Shown here piece after piece: positions 48,959 through 62,900 of a DNA stretch of 64,000 nt (positions are counted from its first letter, which is position 1; every line of letters starts with the position of its first letter). A program made the translations under genes and the position numbers. The stretch lies in the NCBI RefSeq assembly GCF_051014445.1, contig NC_135141.1, positions 14,508,001 to 14,572,000 on the forward strand, read 5' to 3'. The notes beneath the pieces are model-generated. The model searched no databases, was not told the origin of the DNA, and was given only the letters and a program-made list of their open reading frames with translations. The stretch comes from Colletes latitarsis. Taxonomy: Eukaryota > Arthropoda > Insecta > Hymenoptera > Colletidae.

Positions 48959-51412
48959 TATAATGGATATTATTTATGCGTAAAAAATTCATGAGAAAAG
49001 AAACAGTTTCTCCCGAAAGATGTCCTTTGCGAAAAGGAAATTGGAGACTGGCGATCGAGACTCTTGCCGACGTAGACGGTGAAAAAGAAGACTCTTGTAA
49101 TTTATGCGTAAATAAAATTCCGAATGAAGTTGCACGCGGGAGACGGCCTTTTTGCACAAAATATTTCTTTTCGCGCGAATTATTACGTCGCCGAGGATGA
49201 GCAATTAGTGGATCCCAAGGCTCTTCTCGTAAATAATTTCGGCTGACGTTTCGCACGATGCAAATTACGCATCACCGGTTACAAATTGACACTTTTAATT
49301 GATAGGAGACTGCGAAGATACGACCCTGAGGGGCTCCTCAAAATCGCTCGATGCTTTTTCAGCGAACTATCGCTGTTTCAGCTCGCGATAGTTGGACGCC
49401 TGTTACGATCAATTACAAGCAAAAAAGGAACAAGAAACAAACACGATGAATTAAAATTGACGAGAAGCCTAGACGGTCGAGTCATCGAAAAAATTAAACT
49501 TGACATTTTGAGAATTCATTTTGTAGAACGTTGCAGTTTTGGTCCTGTTCGGCATAAGTAGGTGACGAACGGATATAAAAATATTTATGAAGAGACAAAA
49601 TGGTGCTTGATAAGACTTGAAACGTTTTACTTTATGGAATGATAATTCTCGTTTAACTTTTAATTAAATTATCGCTGTTTGAATATTATTAATAGGGAAG
49701 AATCGTGCAGTACCGACCAAAAATAGGAATTCGTTTCTTTCACTAGATGAAAACAAATTACTATTGTACATGTCTCACATATTTCGAATAACTTATAAAT
49801 CTAGAAATATAAATGTTTATAAATATTCGAGAAAGATCGTGGAAGTAAAAACAATATAAAACTAGAAAAGACTTTAGAAATTATAATAACGGTAAATAAA
49901 TTCTAAATAACTGCACCTATTTATACCCAAATGTATACAAAAGAAATCTTTGTTCATAATTTCTTTTTTTACTCAATTCTAATTCCTTAATATTCATAAG
50001 TTTATTTTATTTTAAATGTAAAAAGTGATAAAATACGTATAATGTAATTCGAACACGCGAATGAATCTTTAAAAAGGAATCGAAAACGAAATTATTTTGC
50101 AGGATTTGTAGTAAATTTATTGTTTTTTGCTCTGTTTAATAACATTATTCGGGAGTGTAAGGGAAAAGAAATTTATAAAAAAAAAAAAAACAGTAATTAG
50201 CTAAATATAAAGATGGGAATTGCGTGCAGTGATAAATACAGTGTAATTTTAATTTTCATTTATATTTCATTTTAATTAAAGTGATTATTCTAAAGATAAA
50301 TTGTTCAAAAGTAATAGTTAGTCATCGTTTATTTATTATACTGACGAACGTAATCTTCGATTTCAATTTATTTTCTCATTCCGGCAGCACTTATACTATT
50401 TTGAGAAATTCGATGTATTCTTTCAGAAAAAAACTGTTTTATGTTGCGGGATTCAAGTAATTATTTGTTGTAATTCAACAGGGTTTCGACGTATTTAATT
50501 GCATTTTAATGGCCAAACGTCAAATCGAGAAGTAACTCGATTAACCAGCTGTCGGTGGTTCGAGCGTTGAAACATGTCGAATTCATTTGCTCGATGCAAA
50601 TTATACGCGAGGGGATCAAAATTGACGAGCCAAATCGCACGATTCGAAGAATTTGATTAAAACTAGACGTAGAATAGAAAGAGACATAGTTGATAAATAG
50701 TCGTATTTCTATGCTATCAGAAAGTGAATTATTTAATTATTTTTAAATAAGAGCACAAATCTATTATTATACTATTAAATTGGCAGAAACTTATAAACGA
50801 CTTTTATATTATTTAATATCAATATCAATGCTTTTTCTACAAATTATTCAATTATTTTAACACATGCTACATTATTTATATTATTTCACACGCTTTTGTA
50901 CTATGATTATATTTATTACATTATCAGATGTTCCTCGAAATTAATTATGTTACCGGGAATTAAATCGAATTGAAGTTAATTTCGTTTAAAAATTTTCTAA
51001 AACGCCGTTCGACGAAGTTTTGGATAGTAAAAATATTCCTACGCAGAAAATGTTGTTTCGATTCCAGTTTCTGGAATTTCGAGAATCGCCGCGCTCTGCT
51101 GGCAGCTCGAAATTAGCAAACCTGCTAAAAGTCGACAACGCGGCAATAAAATTTGACCATGATGCAGAATAAAAGTCGAAAGACCTCCGCGGGCCTCCTT
51201 TGGCCTCCGGACAGAGCAAAATGCTGTAGAGAAATTGCACGATTCGCCAATAATTAGCTTACATTAGCCTCTGATTCGCGAAACTGTACGGTAAACAAAA
51301 CCGGCAAAAAATGTGATACAAGCATCAGAAATAGGAAAAGGGAAATCAAGATGCAAGGATGAATCTAATGTGTAAAATAAATCAACGCGCCCCATATACA
51401 TACATTTATACA
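48959..51412. other. AT-rich single-copy spacer
   Basis: No gene is supported. A somewhat GC-richer part lies at 49000-49560. Otherwise AT-rich with short A-runs. Confidence 0.4.
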
Positions 51413-52800
51413 CAGGGTGTTCGGCTAATCGTGCAAGAAATAAGACGAAAATAACGAATGTCAAAAGTGTATGTTGGACTTTTACAATCTCTGACATCTA
51501 AACAAAGTATTGTAAGCAATATTAGTATAATTAAAATAATATCAACCCTTTGGTTACGTCTCGACTATTAAAAAAATTAATATGGAGATTTCGAAGAATT
51601 TATATTCTCATCTTGAGATTTGATTAATCTTTTAATGAAGCCAGTCTGTGGATAACGATGATTATCTTCTGTAGTTTTTTGGTTCTTATATGTGTATATT
51701 CGTTATTTCTAAACGTTTCACAAAATATTTTCAATGAATTAAAAAAATTAAAATCGCACATAAGAAAATTAAACGTGCTTCTTCCATGTCTTTTCTAGTA
51801 AAGAAGAAATTAAACGAAACTTGAAACTTGAATCATCCTTCACAATCTGTTACACCAATAATCGAGGAACTTGTATACACAAGGTGTTCGGTTAATCGAG
51901 CAAGAAATAAGACGAAAATAACGAATGTCAAAAGTGCATGTTGGACTTTTACAATCTCTGACATTTAAATAAAGTATTGTAAGCAATATTAGTATAATTA
52001 AAATAATATCAACCCTATTAAAAAAATAAATATGGAGATTTCGAAGAATTTATATTCTCATCTTGAGATTTGATTAATCTTTGGATAAAGCCAACGATGA
52101 TTATCTTCTGTAGTTTTTTGGTTCTTATATGTGTATATTCGTTATTTCTAAACGTTTCAAAAAATATTTTCAATGAATTAAAAAAATTAAAATCCTACAT
52201 AAGAAAATTAAGCGTGCTTCTTCCATGTCTTTTCTAGTAAAGAAGAAATTAAACGAAACTTGAAACTTGAAACTTGAATCATCTTTCAAAATCTGTTACA
52301 CCAATAATCGAGGAACTTGTATACACAGGGTGTTCGGCTAATCGTGCAAGAAATAAGACGAAAATAACGAATGTCAAAAGTGCATGTTGGACTTTTACAA
52401 TCTCTGACACCTAAACAAAGTATTGTAAGCAATATTAGTATAATTAAAATAATATCAACCCTTTGGTTACGTCTCGACCTATTAAAAAAATAAATATGGA
52501 AATTTCGAAGAATTTATATTTTCATCTTGAGATTTGATTAATCTTTTAATGAAGCCAGTCTGTGGATAACGATGATTATCGTCTGTTGTTTTTTGGTTCT
52601 TATATATGTATATTCGTTATTTTTAAACGTTTCAAAAAATATTTTCATTAAATTAAAAAAATTAAAATCGTACATAAGAAAATTAAGCGTGCTTCTTCCA
52701 TGTCTTTTCTAGTAAAGAAGAAACTAAACGAAACTTGAAACTTGAAACTTGAATCATCTTTCAAAATCTGTTACACCAATAATCGAGGAACTTGTATATA
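51413..52800 (+). repeat. Three tandem units each headed by a CAGGGTGT terminus
   Basis: Units start at 51413 (467 bp), 51880 (446 bp, CAAGGTGT) and 52326 (475 bp). Each begins CAGGGTGTTCGGCTAATCG and continues AATAAGACGAAAATAACGAAT. The second and third end ACTTGTATA(CA) directly against the next terminus, and the third abuts element F. They share two blocks with the element A-F inverted repeats but have a different body. No coding capacity is visible. Confidence 0.85.
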
Positions 52801-54886
52801 CAGGGTGTTCGACCACCCCTGGGAAACATTTTAATGGGACATTCTAGAGGCCAAAATAAGACGAAAATCAAGAATACCAATTTATTGATGGAGGCTTTGT
52901 TAAAAAGTTATTGATAAATTAAATTAAAAAATTTCTAATTATTTTAAAAAAATTGTTTGCGATTGCAGAAGTCAATAAGAATCATTTTTGGTGAATAGAC
53001 ATACCTCCGAAATCTTACCCACTTTTGAGAAAAAAAATCGAGTAAGTATTGAAATTTTTAGACGAAATTAAAAAATTTCTGAAATTTTTCAAATCGTTCT
53101 AAAAAAATTATTTTCGGTTACAGGAGTCGATTACAATCATTTTTTGTCAACAGACATACCCCCGAAATCATACGCATTTTCGAGAAAAAAATTGTTTACC
53201 AAAAATATAATTTCTGGCCAGAAACGTCTGCCCGAATTTTTGTGTGAATCTTTAAAATGTCATAACTTCTGAATGGATTGGACGATTTTAATGTTTAAAA
53301 AAGCAAACTACGCGTATTTTGATGGAGAATATGTACAAATCGCTAAAATATTCGAAAAGTTGGTCCTTGACCCCGCAAAATTAGAAAAACCTCATAAAAA
53401 TGGTTCAATTTTCAAACAGTCATAACTCCTACGATAGTGAATATATTTCAATGAAACTTTTTTCTCAAGTAGAGCTCGTGGGTACCTACAAAAAAGTATT
53501 AGACAAAATTATCGTAGGACATCAAACAAATTTATTAAAAATGAAAAACTAACTTTTAATAAAAATTGACAGGAGTAGGTGCCTAAATTTTTCGACGAAA
53601 TTGAGAAATTTCAAATCATTCTGGAAAAATTATTTTCAGTTGCGAGGGTCAATTACAATCATTTTTGGTGAATACACATACCCCCGAAATCCTACTCAGT
53701 TTCGAGAAAAAAATTCCTTACCGAAAATATAATTTCAGGCCAGAAATGTCACTTCAAAATTTCATGCGAATATTTAAAACGTCATAACTTCTGAACGGAT
53801 TGGACGATTTTAATGTTTAAAAAACCAAACTACGCGTATTTTGATGGAGAATATGTACAAATCGCAAAAATATTCGAAATGTTGGTCTTTGACCCCGCAA
53901 AGTGAAAAAAACCTCATAAAAATGGTCCAATTTTCTAATAATCATAACTCCTACGATAGTGAATATATTTCAATGAAACTTTTTTCTGGAGTAGAACTCA
54001 TGGGTACCTACAAAAAAGCATTAAACAACTTTTCCCTACAACGCCAACCAAATTTATTAAAAATAAAAAACGAAGTTTTAAGAAAAATCGACAAAGGGGT
54101 AGGTGCCTAAATTTTTCGACGAAAAAAAAACTTTCGAATCGTCTTGGAAAAATTATTTTTAACACCAGGGGTCAATTGGAGACATTTTTTGTCAACAGAC
54201 ATACCCCCGAAATCCCACTCAGTTTCGAGAAAAAAATTCCTTACCGAAAATATAATTTCTGGCCAGAAATGTCTACCCGAATTTTCATGCGTATCTTTAA
54301 AACGTCATAACTTCTGAACGAATTGGAGGATTTTAATGTTTAAAAAAGCAAACGACGCGTATTTTAGTATATAATATGTAGAAATTCTAACCATATTCGA
54401 AATGTTGGTCCTTGACCCCGCAAAATGGAAAAAACCCCATAAAAATGGTCCAATTTTCAAATAGTCACAACTCCTACGATAGTGAATATATTTCAATGAA
54501 ACTTTTTTCTCAAGTAAAGCTTACGAGTACCTATAGAAAAGTATTAGACAACTTTTCTGTGGGGCGTCAAACAAAATTACTAAAAATGAAAACGGAAAAA
54601 TCGGGGGTTGGTGCTTAAATTTTTCGACGAAGAAGAAAATTTTTAATTAATTCTGAAAAAATTATTTTCGGTTGCGGTGATCAATTACAAGCATTTTTGG
54701 TGAATAGACATACCCCCGAAATCTGGCGCATTTTTCGAGAAAAAAATTCAGTACAGGTGAAACTTTAAACGTTAATAACTTTATAACGAAGCCTCCATCA
54801 ACAAATTGATATTCTTGATTTTTCGTCTTATTTTGGCCTCTAGAATCCCGCATTAAAATTTTTCCCAGGGGTGGCCGAACACTCTG
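52801..54886. mobile_element. CAGGGTGT element F (TIR-bounded satellite)
   Basis: The left end is CAGGGTGTTCGACC and the right end the complement of CAGAGTGTTCGGCC, with TA at 54887-54888 and TATA before 52801. The interior contains three copies of the roughly 390-bp module in the opposite orientation to element B, plus the roughly 150-bp satellite. Non-autonomous. Confidence 0.85.
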
Positions 54887-56623
54887 TATAAAATGTTCCT
54901 AATGTTTTACTATTTTAATTTTTATGTATCATTAACGAGCAAAAATAGTTTTCGATGGTGCATTATTCATAAACTATCAGCAATCTATGCATGAAGGAGC
55001 ACAACTTATTTGAACAGGAGGAAAATTAACTGGAAACTCGATAGAAATCGCTTAATTCGCAAAACCATTGAGAACAACTACTCAAATGGCTTCAAAGCGA
55101 GGTCAAGATCAGTAGTCGTGTTGAAATTAATACTAGACAGAAATATATTAATGACGGATCCAGAAAGGAGGCGAAAATAACATTTTTAATTGCGAAACGC
55201 CTAGAGTCCATGGCCTCGAGGCCCATTCAGCACTGTTGCCTCTGCGATTCTCTGATTAATTGACCGCGATTTACTCGCAGGACGCTTAAGGAACCGAGAA
55301 AATCACGTTGCTGGTAATTTGTTGAGTTACACCGCTCTTGATGACCGTTAGGAAGCCTGCCTGACTTTCGTTTCTTTTTCTAAATTATCTTGTTCGAGAC
55401 GAAGATCGATGGCGTTGGGGAACTTGGTCGTGAAAGAAGTAGAGTTTCGAGAAAATCTTCCCAGTTTCGTAGAAACCGACGAATTGACGAGGATTCGGAT
55501 AATACGATTAAATTTGGTTTCGATCAATCCTCTAATAAAATAATTTTCAGACGTCAATATTATCCAGTCTGTTGAATATCTAGAATATTCGTGAATAATA
55601 CATGGAGATTCTAAAATTACTCTCCGGTGGCGCGAAGTGGCAGCGATAATTCACAGAAATTCCAAGATGTCCCTCGAAGATCGTATCAGGGTTACGAAGA
55701 ATACTTTAAAAGAAAGTATATCCGACAATTTAGAAGTATCTTGACGTTCGACGATTCAAAAAAAAATTGTTAAACGCGAAATAATCGACTGGAAGTCGTT
55801 CGAAACGATGATCCACGAGTTTGGCGTTCAAGATGTCCAAAACAAATACGAAAGACATTCTCAGAAATCCATTATGGCTGATTTTTACTAATACTCGAGT
55901 GGTACAACGTTCAACAGACACTTACGCTTAACAGAAAAAATTAGAATGCTGGTTTAGACGCAAGTATTCGTGCTAGAAATTTTATCAGCTTCAACTATTT
56001 TACAGTATACAAAATATCTTTTCTTTTACCATTTTAGTAGTAGTAAATTGCATAATATTTATATTTTTCATATTTAATCTGTTCTGAATATTATTTAGTT
56101 ATGTATTTCTATTTTCTTTGACGCATATTTTATACAAAGTATATGCCACAAATAATGGCGAGTTTAATAATAGGGAAGTTTTATAATTCTTCTATTTCAC
56201 GCGTGTACTTAAGTATATTTATTTTTAAACAAATTTTTGTATTGTTTCTGAGGAGCAGAATAAAATGCTTGTAAACGCACAATGTCAAAGCAAAAAATTC
56301 CCCGTTATTGTGACATCGATAAACAGCTTCTAAGGTTTTCAAATTGATCGAGACACCCAAGATTCGCAAGCCCATTTCAGCCCTCGAGAAACTTTCTAAG
56401 TGATAGAATATGCGTTCGAAATTTTGCGAACGAATCAACATTCTGTGCTCGCCAGTTGGTTTGCAAACTATGGCTGTTTACATAAATTCTAGGAGATGCG
56501 TGCGAGTAATAGGAAAAATTGAAGAAACTGCAAGTGTGTTCGAGTAATAGAAAAGGCTGGAAAAAGACTCGAAGCGAGTCTTCGTTGCGTGGACAACTTT
56601 GTTTTCGTTTTTCCATTCACATA
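54887..56623. other. Single-copy spacer
   Basis: No gene is recognised. Mixed AT content; short frames occur on both strands without domains. Confidence 0.4.
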
Positions 56624-58270
56624 CAGTGACTCGCATTAATATTCGGACACCATGCTGTGTGCGAGATTATTGCTCTATATATTTGTTTACACTAGTGTTA
56701 TTGAATTGTTTTTTTGGTAATATATTAAAACACTTATTGTAGTTAGTAGAAACATAAACTTTATTTATTTCACACACATAGTTTTTTGCAAAATACGTGA
56801 TAAAGTGAAGAATGTCGAAATTTAACATCGCAAAAATATTCGGACACAACAGTTTATTGGCTGTAGTAAGTCGTTGGATCCAGTCGGTTATTTTGCTAGT
56901 GTACATTGTTTGTAAACATTACGTCTAGCGTGCATCCAAGAGTCAGTACTGTTATTGACTTCGTTAATAGTAGACGTATTATTAGTGAATATGGGACGAA
57001 AAGGCAAAAATACATCCTTTGAAATTCGACAACTGGTTATTTACCACAAAGAAAAGGGAAAATCATATCGAGAAATAGCCAAATTGGTAAATGTAAGCAA
57101 GAGTACTGTAGCAGATATTGTACACAGGTATATTCATGAAGATCGAATCGATTCAATTCGGCAAAAGGGACGTCCAAAATTATTAGATTCTCGCGAAGAA
57201 CGCAAGATTGTTAGAAAAATAAAGAATGATCGTAAAAAAGTGCTATAAAACTAGCTGCCGAATTATTCCAAGAATCTGGAAAGAAAGTGCATCCCGACAC
57301 AGTGCGTCGGGTATTAAAAAACCATGGATACAACGGCAGGATTCCACGAAGAAAACCATACATAAACGAAGTGAATCGTAAGAAACGATTAAATTTTGCT
57401 AAAGACTACGTTTCTAAAGACCAGACATGCTGGAACACTGTAATATTTGTGGATGAAAGCAAATTTAATCTTTTTGGGTCAGATGGACGAAGAACGATAT
57501 GGCGTAAAGTCAACGAAGAATTGAAATTAAAAAATTTGAGAGCAACAGTGAAACACGGCGATGGCAGTGTAATGGTGTGGGGTTGCATCTCAACTGCAGG
57601 TGTTGGTGAACTAGTTTTTATCCGCGGCATTTTAGATAAGATGAAATATTTAGACTTATCGAAACAAAATTTAATCAAAAGTGCTGTTAATACGAACATA
57701 CGCAATAGTTTGAAGTTTTATCAGGACAACGATCCTAAGCACAAATCGAGAATCGTTCAGGAATACTTACTATATAACTGTCCTAAAGTGTTACACCCTC
57801 CGCCTCAATCGCCAGATTTAAATAAATTCAGATAAAATTCGAACAACACCCATAAAAACAATAAAAGAATTAAAAGAACGTTTATTACAAGAATGGAAAT
57901 GTATAACACAGGAATATTTAAATAAAATTATAACAAATATGCCCAAACGATTACAGGAAGTAATAAGACAAAAGGGTCAACCTACAAAATATTAATACTG
58001 TTCAAAAAATATGTATACTTTATATAAAATTTATGTAAGTTATTCACTGTCCGAATATTTTTGCGATGTTAAATTTCGACATTCTTGACTTTATCACTTA
58101 TTTTGCAAAAAATTATGTGTGTGAAATAAATAAAGTTTATGTTTCTACTAACTACAATAAGTGTTTTAATATATTACGAAAAAAACAATTCAATAACACT
58201 AGTGTAAACAAATATATAGAGCAATAATCTCGCATACAGCATGGTGTCCGAATATTAATGCGAGTCACTG
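56624..58270 (+). mobile_element. Tc1-type transposon with long IR/DR ends
   Basis: It begins CAGTGACTCG and ends CGAGTCACTG, flanked by TA (56622-56623 and 58271-58272). The inverted repeats are 223 bp (56624-56846 and 58048-58270). Each holds two direct repeats of AATATTCGGACAC, near 56639 and 56837 on the left, the layout of IR/DR Tc1 elements such as Sleeping Beauty. It encloses a broken transposase. Confidence 0.93.
56991..57995 (+). pseudogene. Tc1 transposase, frameshifted and lacking the catalytic Glu
   Basis: It starts at ATG 56991 (MGRKGKNTS). The N-terminal helix-turn-helix (YREIAKLVNVSKSTVADIVHRY) and the GRPK linker are intact. A run of six A near 57234 shifts the frame, most simply by loss of one A, giving a stop at 57248. 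The next frame continues AIKLAAELF... to 57835 and carries the first catalytic Asp (FVDESKFNLFGSDG), the GSVMVWGC motif and the second Asp (YQDNDPKHKS). After SPDLN the expected PIENLW block with the catalytic Glu is missing. The C-terminal tail resumes in another frame at 57834 and stops at 57993-57995. The deletion destroys the DD34E triad, so the protein would be inactive even without the frameshift. Confidence 0.92.
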
Positions 58271-59927
58271 TAACTATCGCTATTTTCATTTGTTTCGTGA
58301 TTCTGTTTAAACTCTGAATTCTACTTGAACTCTCATTGAGTTGCTGATGCATTAAGGTGTATCTTAAACTAACGATAAAAACTGTTTTTAGTCAAGCAAC
58401 AACTAATTACGTTGGTTGAAGTTCTCTAATTTCGCGAGAGACATTCGAACTGTTGGCTTTATAATAACGATAATAAAAGCACAAGATTGACATGTGAGTC
58501 CAGCCTATGTGCTTAATGGTGAGAAAGTTCTTGAATGTTTGACTTTGTTCATGAGAAACTGATCAAAGTGCTGATAGAATTTTGCGTTGACGTTAATTAA
58601 TTGCCGGAAAAGAGAGAGAAATTTCTTTGTTCGTCTAGTAACAGCGGTATCATTGTGAAGTATCCATTAGACAAATCTATAAAATAGATAACAGTCGCAA
58701 GAGGTTAGACTGAATTAATAATTAGAAAGTGATAATAGTTGATAAGATGCGAAGAGAATAAGAAAGGATGCAATTCCTTTATGGAGAATTATGTAATGCA
58801 AAATTAATACTTACATAAATACGAAACAAGTACTAACATAATTTCATTCAGAAAGAGTATGAAATTCCAAGAAAAGGTCAGCTGTGATAAATTTAGTCAC
58901 ACGTTCTGTAAATTGAAGAATAAACAAAAGTAATATTTTTGTAGTAAAGTAAAATATAAGTAGTCAGAACTAAATATATCGCAGTTGTCCATAATTTTTT
59001 AAATTATAGGGTGAATCATGGTCGAAACATAGTGTTAATAAATAATTAATTCAATTTTACCATGAATTTGATAAGAACTTGATAACCTATATTTTGAAAA
59101 ATATCAATATAACTCGCTAAAAGAGTTTATTAAAAATGACTATGACGTTTAGACGTAGAATCAAAATACGCTACAATGAACAGGATGAACTATCAGCGCT
59201 TATGTTAAATATTACGTTGCATCACGTTAAATTAATAGCTCTTGCATGACCTATTCATTTGTTACAAAATCGTTCGTACAATAATTGTTTTGCAGCTAGA
59301 CTGAAATTTCCATACAATTGGTTATTTAAGAAAGCACAAAATTTACGAGTTAATTGTTCACTAAGGAGAATAAGGAATTATTGAATATTCTATAGAAATG
59401 GTTCAGTAGAATTAAGAATTATTGAAGTATACAAGTGGTTGTGAATCAGGAACAAGATAAAATAAAGCACTTGTTTATGTAAACCTTTTTACACAGCGAG
59501 CAAATTGATAGTAAAGTTTATTTAAGTTTAGTTAAGTCAATGATAGTGAGTTTAAAAATAGTAAATGTTACAAATAATACCAGGTTTCATGATAATAGAT
59601 TGCGATTGTCAACCAAATTGTCAACGAAAATTGCTTGGGGGATAAATAATTGTATATACTTTTCAATAATTCTTTAAAAATGTAAAATGGAGGCAGATCC
59701 AGATTAAAATCAACGAATGCTTATTCAGACAATGAGTTTGAAGTTTACAAATGATTTGTACATAATTTTGTATGTACTCTAAAATTATAAAAGCTCAAAG
59801 TTCCTTAAATTAAGATACTTAACGCGTTGAGCGCCGCCATATTGGTCCCTGAGGACCGAGATTAAACTTCTAGTTCGGTCAGCGTTGATTCCCGGGGACT
59901 AGCATTATCGAATTAAATAATAATGGT
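58271..59927. other. AT-rich single-copy spacer
   Basis: No gene is supported. Near the right edge (59819 onward) a TTAACGCGTTGAGCGCC sequence resembles a TTAA-type transposon end, but no partner end was found. Confidence 0.4.
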
Positions 59928-62900
59928 ACAGTTCGTACATACGATTCTAAAAAATATGTTTGTTGATGTATTTTTGTGAAACATTTTAAAGAAAAGTGAG
60001 AAATGAAGTTTTATGCTCTACAATTTCATACAATTCGTATACAGGGTGTCCCGTAAATAGTGTAAGAGCCGGAAATGTGGGGTAGCTGAGACGATTCTGA
60101 ACAACAATTTCCTTTGCAAAAATGTCGGATGGAGCTTCGTTTTTGAATTATTAACGAAAAACACTGACGAATCACGGCGCTTGCCTGCCGCGCGCTCAGG
60201 GCCGTCCGAACTAAGAGAGCCACCGTGTCGGGTAGGTAGCAAGATGTGCATCGGAGATACGTCGAGGAACGAATACAAATAATTAAAAATACTACCACTG
60301 CAACTGTTACCTCTGCGGATTGGATAAATCAGTCAGCTAAATCGAATTTATTAATTATTTGTATTCGCTGTTTCCAAGGAAGAAGAAATAAAATGTGGGA
60401 AGATGCTCTCGGAATTTTTAGGAAATTAATTCTTCGCACCTGAGTGACCCTTCTTGCCAGAGTGTGTTAAAATTAAAATAAGAATTATTTTCAGAAAATT
60501 AAAATAAATACGGTAAGAACCATTTGTAATCGTTTGTTATTAAAAACTGTACTGGAAAAGCAGACTGGATTTGTGCGTACCGAAACATTTTTCGCATGCA
60601 AGGGGTTAATAGAGAATTAATTGAAATTCGCCTTACCCATTTACTTGCAAGTTGCAATAGGGCCAGTTAGTGCACCCCTGTCGATCATGGAAAGGTCGAA
60701 GACCCCAATAAAAATCAGCTGATGGGACGGCCCGGTCACTGCACTCGCTTCTTACCCCGAAAACACTTTACAGCACGGTCACTAGCACTTTTCACTTTTA
60801 CATTTTCGGGGTAAGAAGCGGGTGCAGTGACCGGGTCGTCCCATCAGCTGATTTTTATTGGGGTCTTCGACCTTTCCATGATCGGCAGGGGTGCACTAAC
60901 TGGCCCTATTGCAACTTGCAAGTAAATGGGTAAGGCGAATTTCAATTAATTCTCTATTAACCCCTTGCATGCGAAAAATGTTTCGGTACGCACAAATCCA
61001 GTCTGCTTTTCCAGTACAGTTTTTAATAACAAACGATTACAAATGGTTCTTACCGTATTTATTTTAATTTTCTGAAAATAATTCTTATTTTAATTTTAAC
61101 ACACTCTGGCAAGAAGGGTCACTCAGGTGCGAAGAATTAATTTCCTAAAAATTCCGAGAGCATCTTCCCACATTTTATTTCTTCTTCCTTGGAAACAGCG
61201 AATACAAATAATTAATAAATTCGATTTAGCTGACTGATTTATCCAATCCGCAGAGGTAACAGTTGCAGTGGTAGTATTTTTAATTATTTGTATTCGTTCC
61301 TCGACGTATCTCCGATGCACATCTTGCTACCTACCCGACACGGTGGCTCTCTTAGTTCGGACGGCCCTGAGCGCGCGGCAGGCAAGCGCCGTGATTCGTC
61401 AGTGTTTTTCGTTAATAATTCAAAAACGAAGCTCCATCCGACATTTTTGCAAAGGAAATTGTTGTTCAGAATCGTCTCAGCTACCCCACATTTCCGGCTC
61501 TTACACTATTTACGGGACACCCTGTATACGATACTGAAAACTGTGTTTGTTGATGGATTTTTGTGAAACATTTTAAAGAAAAGTGAGAAATGAGGTTTTA
61601 TGCTCTACAATTTGATACAATTCGTATATACGATATTAAAAAATATGTTTGTTGATGCATTTTTTTGAAACATTTGAAAGAAAAGTGAGAAATGAGGTTT
61701 CATGCTCTACAATTTGATACAATTCGTACATACGATATTAAAAATTATGTTTGTTGATGTATTTTTGTGAAATATTTGAAAGAAAAGTGAGAAATGAGGT
61801 TTTATGCTCTACAATTTGATACAATTCGTACATACGATACTAAAAACTATGTTTGTTGATGCATTTTTGTGAAACATTTGAAAGAGAAGTGAGAAATGAG
61901 GTGTTATGCCCTACAATTTTATACAATTCGTACATATGATACTGAAAAATATGTTTGTTGATGCATTTTTGTGAAATATTTGAAAGAAAAGTGAGAAATG
62001 AGGTTTCATGCTCTACAATTTGATACAATTCGTATATACGATACTAAAAACTATGTTTGATGATAGATTTTTGTGAAACATTTGAAAGAAAAATGAGAAA
62101 TGAGGTTTTATGCTCTACAATTTGATACAATTCGTACATACGATACTGAAAAATATGTTTGTTGATGCATTTTTGAGAAACATTTTAAAGAAAAGTGAAA
62201 AATGAGGTTTTATGTTCTACAATTTGATACAATTCGTATATACGATATTGAAAACTATGTTTGTTGATGGATTTTTGTGAAACATTTTAAAGAAAAGTGA
62301 GAAATGAGGTTTTATGCTCTACAATTTGATACAATTCGTATATACGATACTGAAAACTATGTTTGTTGATGCATCTTTGTGAAACATTTGAAAAAAAAGT
62401 GAAAAATGCGGTTTTATGCTCCACAATTTGATACAATTCGTATATACGATACTAAAAACTATGTTTGTTGATGCATTTTTGTGAAACATTTGAAAGAAAA
62501 GTGAGAAATGAGGTTTTATGCTCTACAATTTGATACAATTCGTACATACGATACTAAAAAATATGTTTGTTGATGCATTTTTGTGAAACATTTTAAAGAA
62601 AAGTGAGAAATGAGGTTTTATGCTCTACAATTTAATACAATTCGTATATACGATACTGAAAACTATGTTTGTTGATGCATCTTTGTGAAACATTTGAAAA
62701 AAAAGTGAGAAATGCGGTTTTATGCTCCACAATTTGATACAATTCGTATATACGATACTGAAAACTATGTTTGTTGATGCATTTTTGTGAAGCATTTGAA
62801 ATAAAAGTGAGAAATGAGGTTTCATGCTCTACAATTTGATACAATTCGTACATACGATACTAAAAAATATGTTTGTTGATGCATTGTTTTGAAACATTTT

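Noticed and set aside
59819..59900. A TTAACGCGTTGAGCGCC sequence as a second piggyBac-type element.
   Set aside because: No matching inverted end or second TTAA partner was found in the window.
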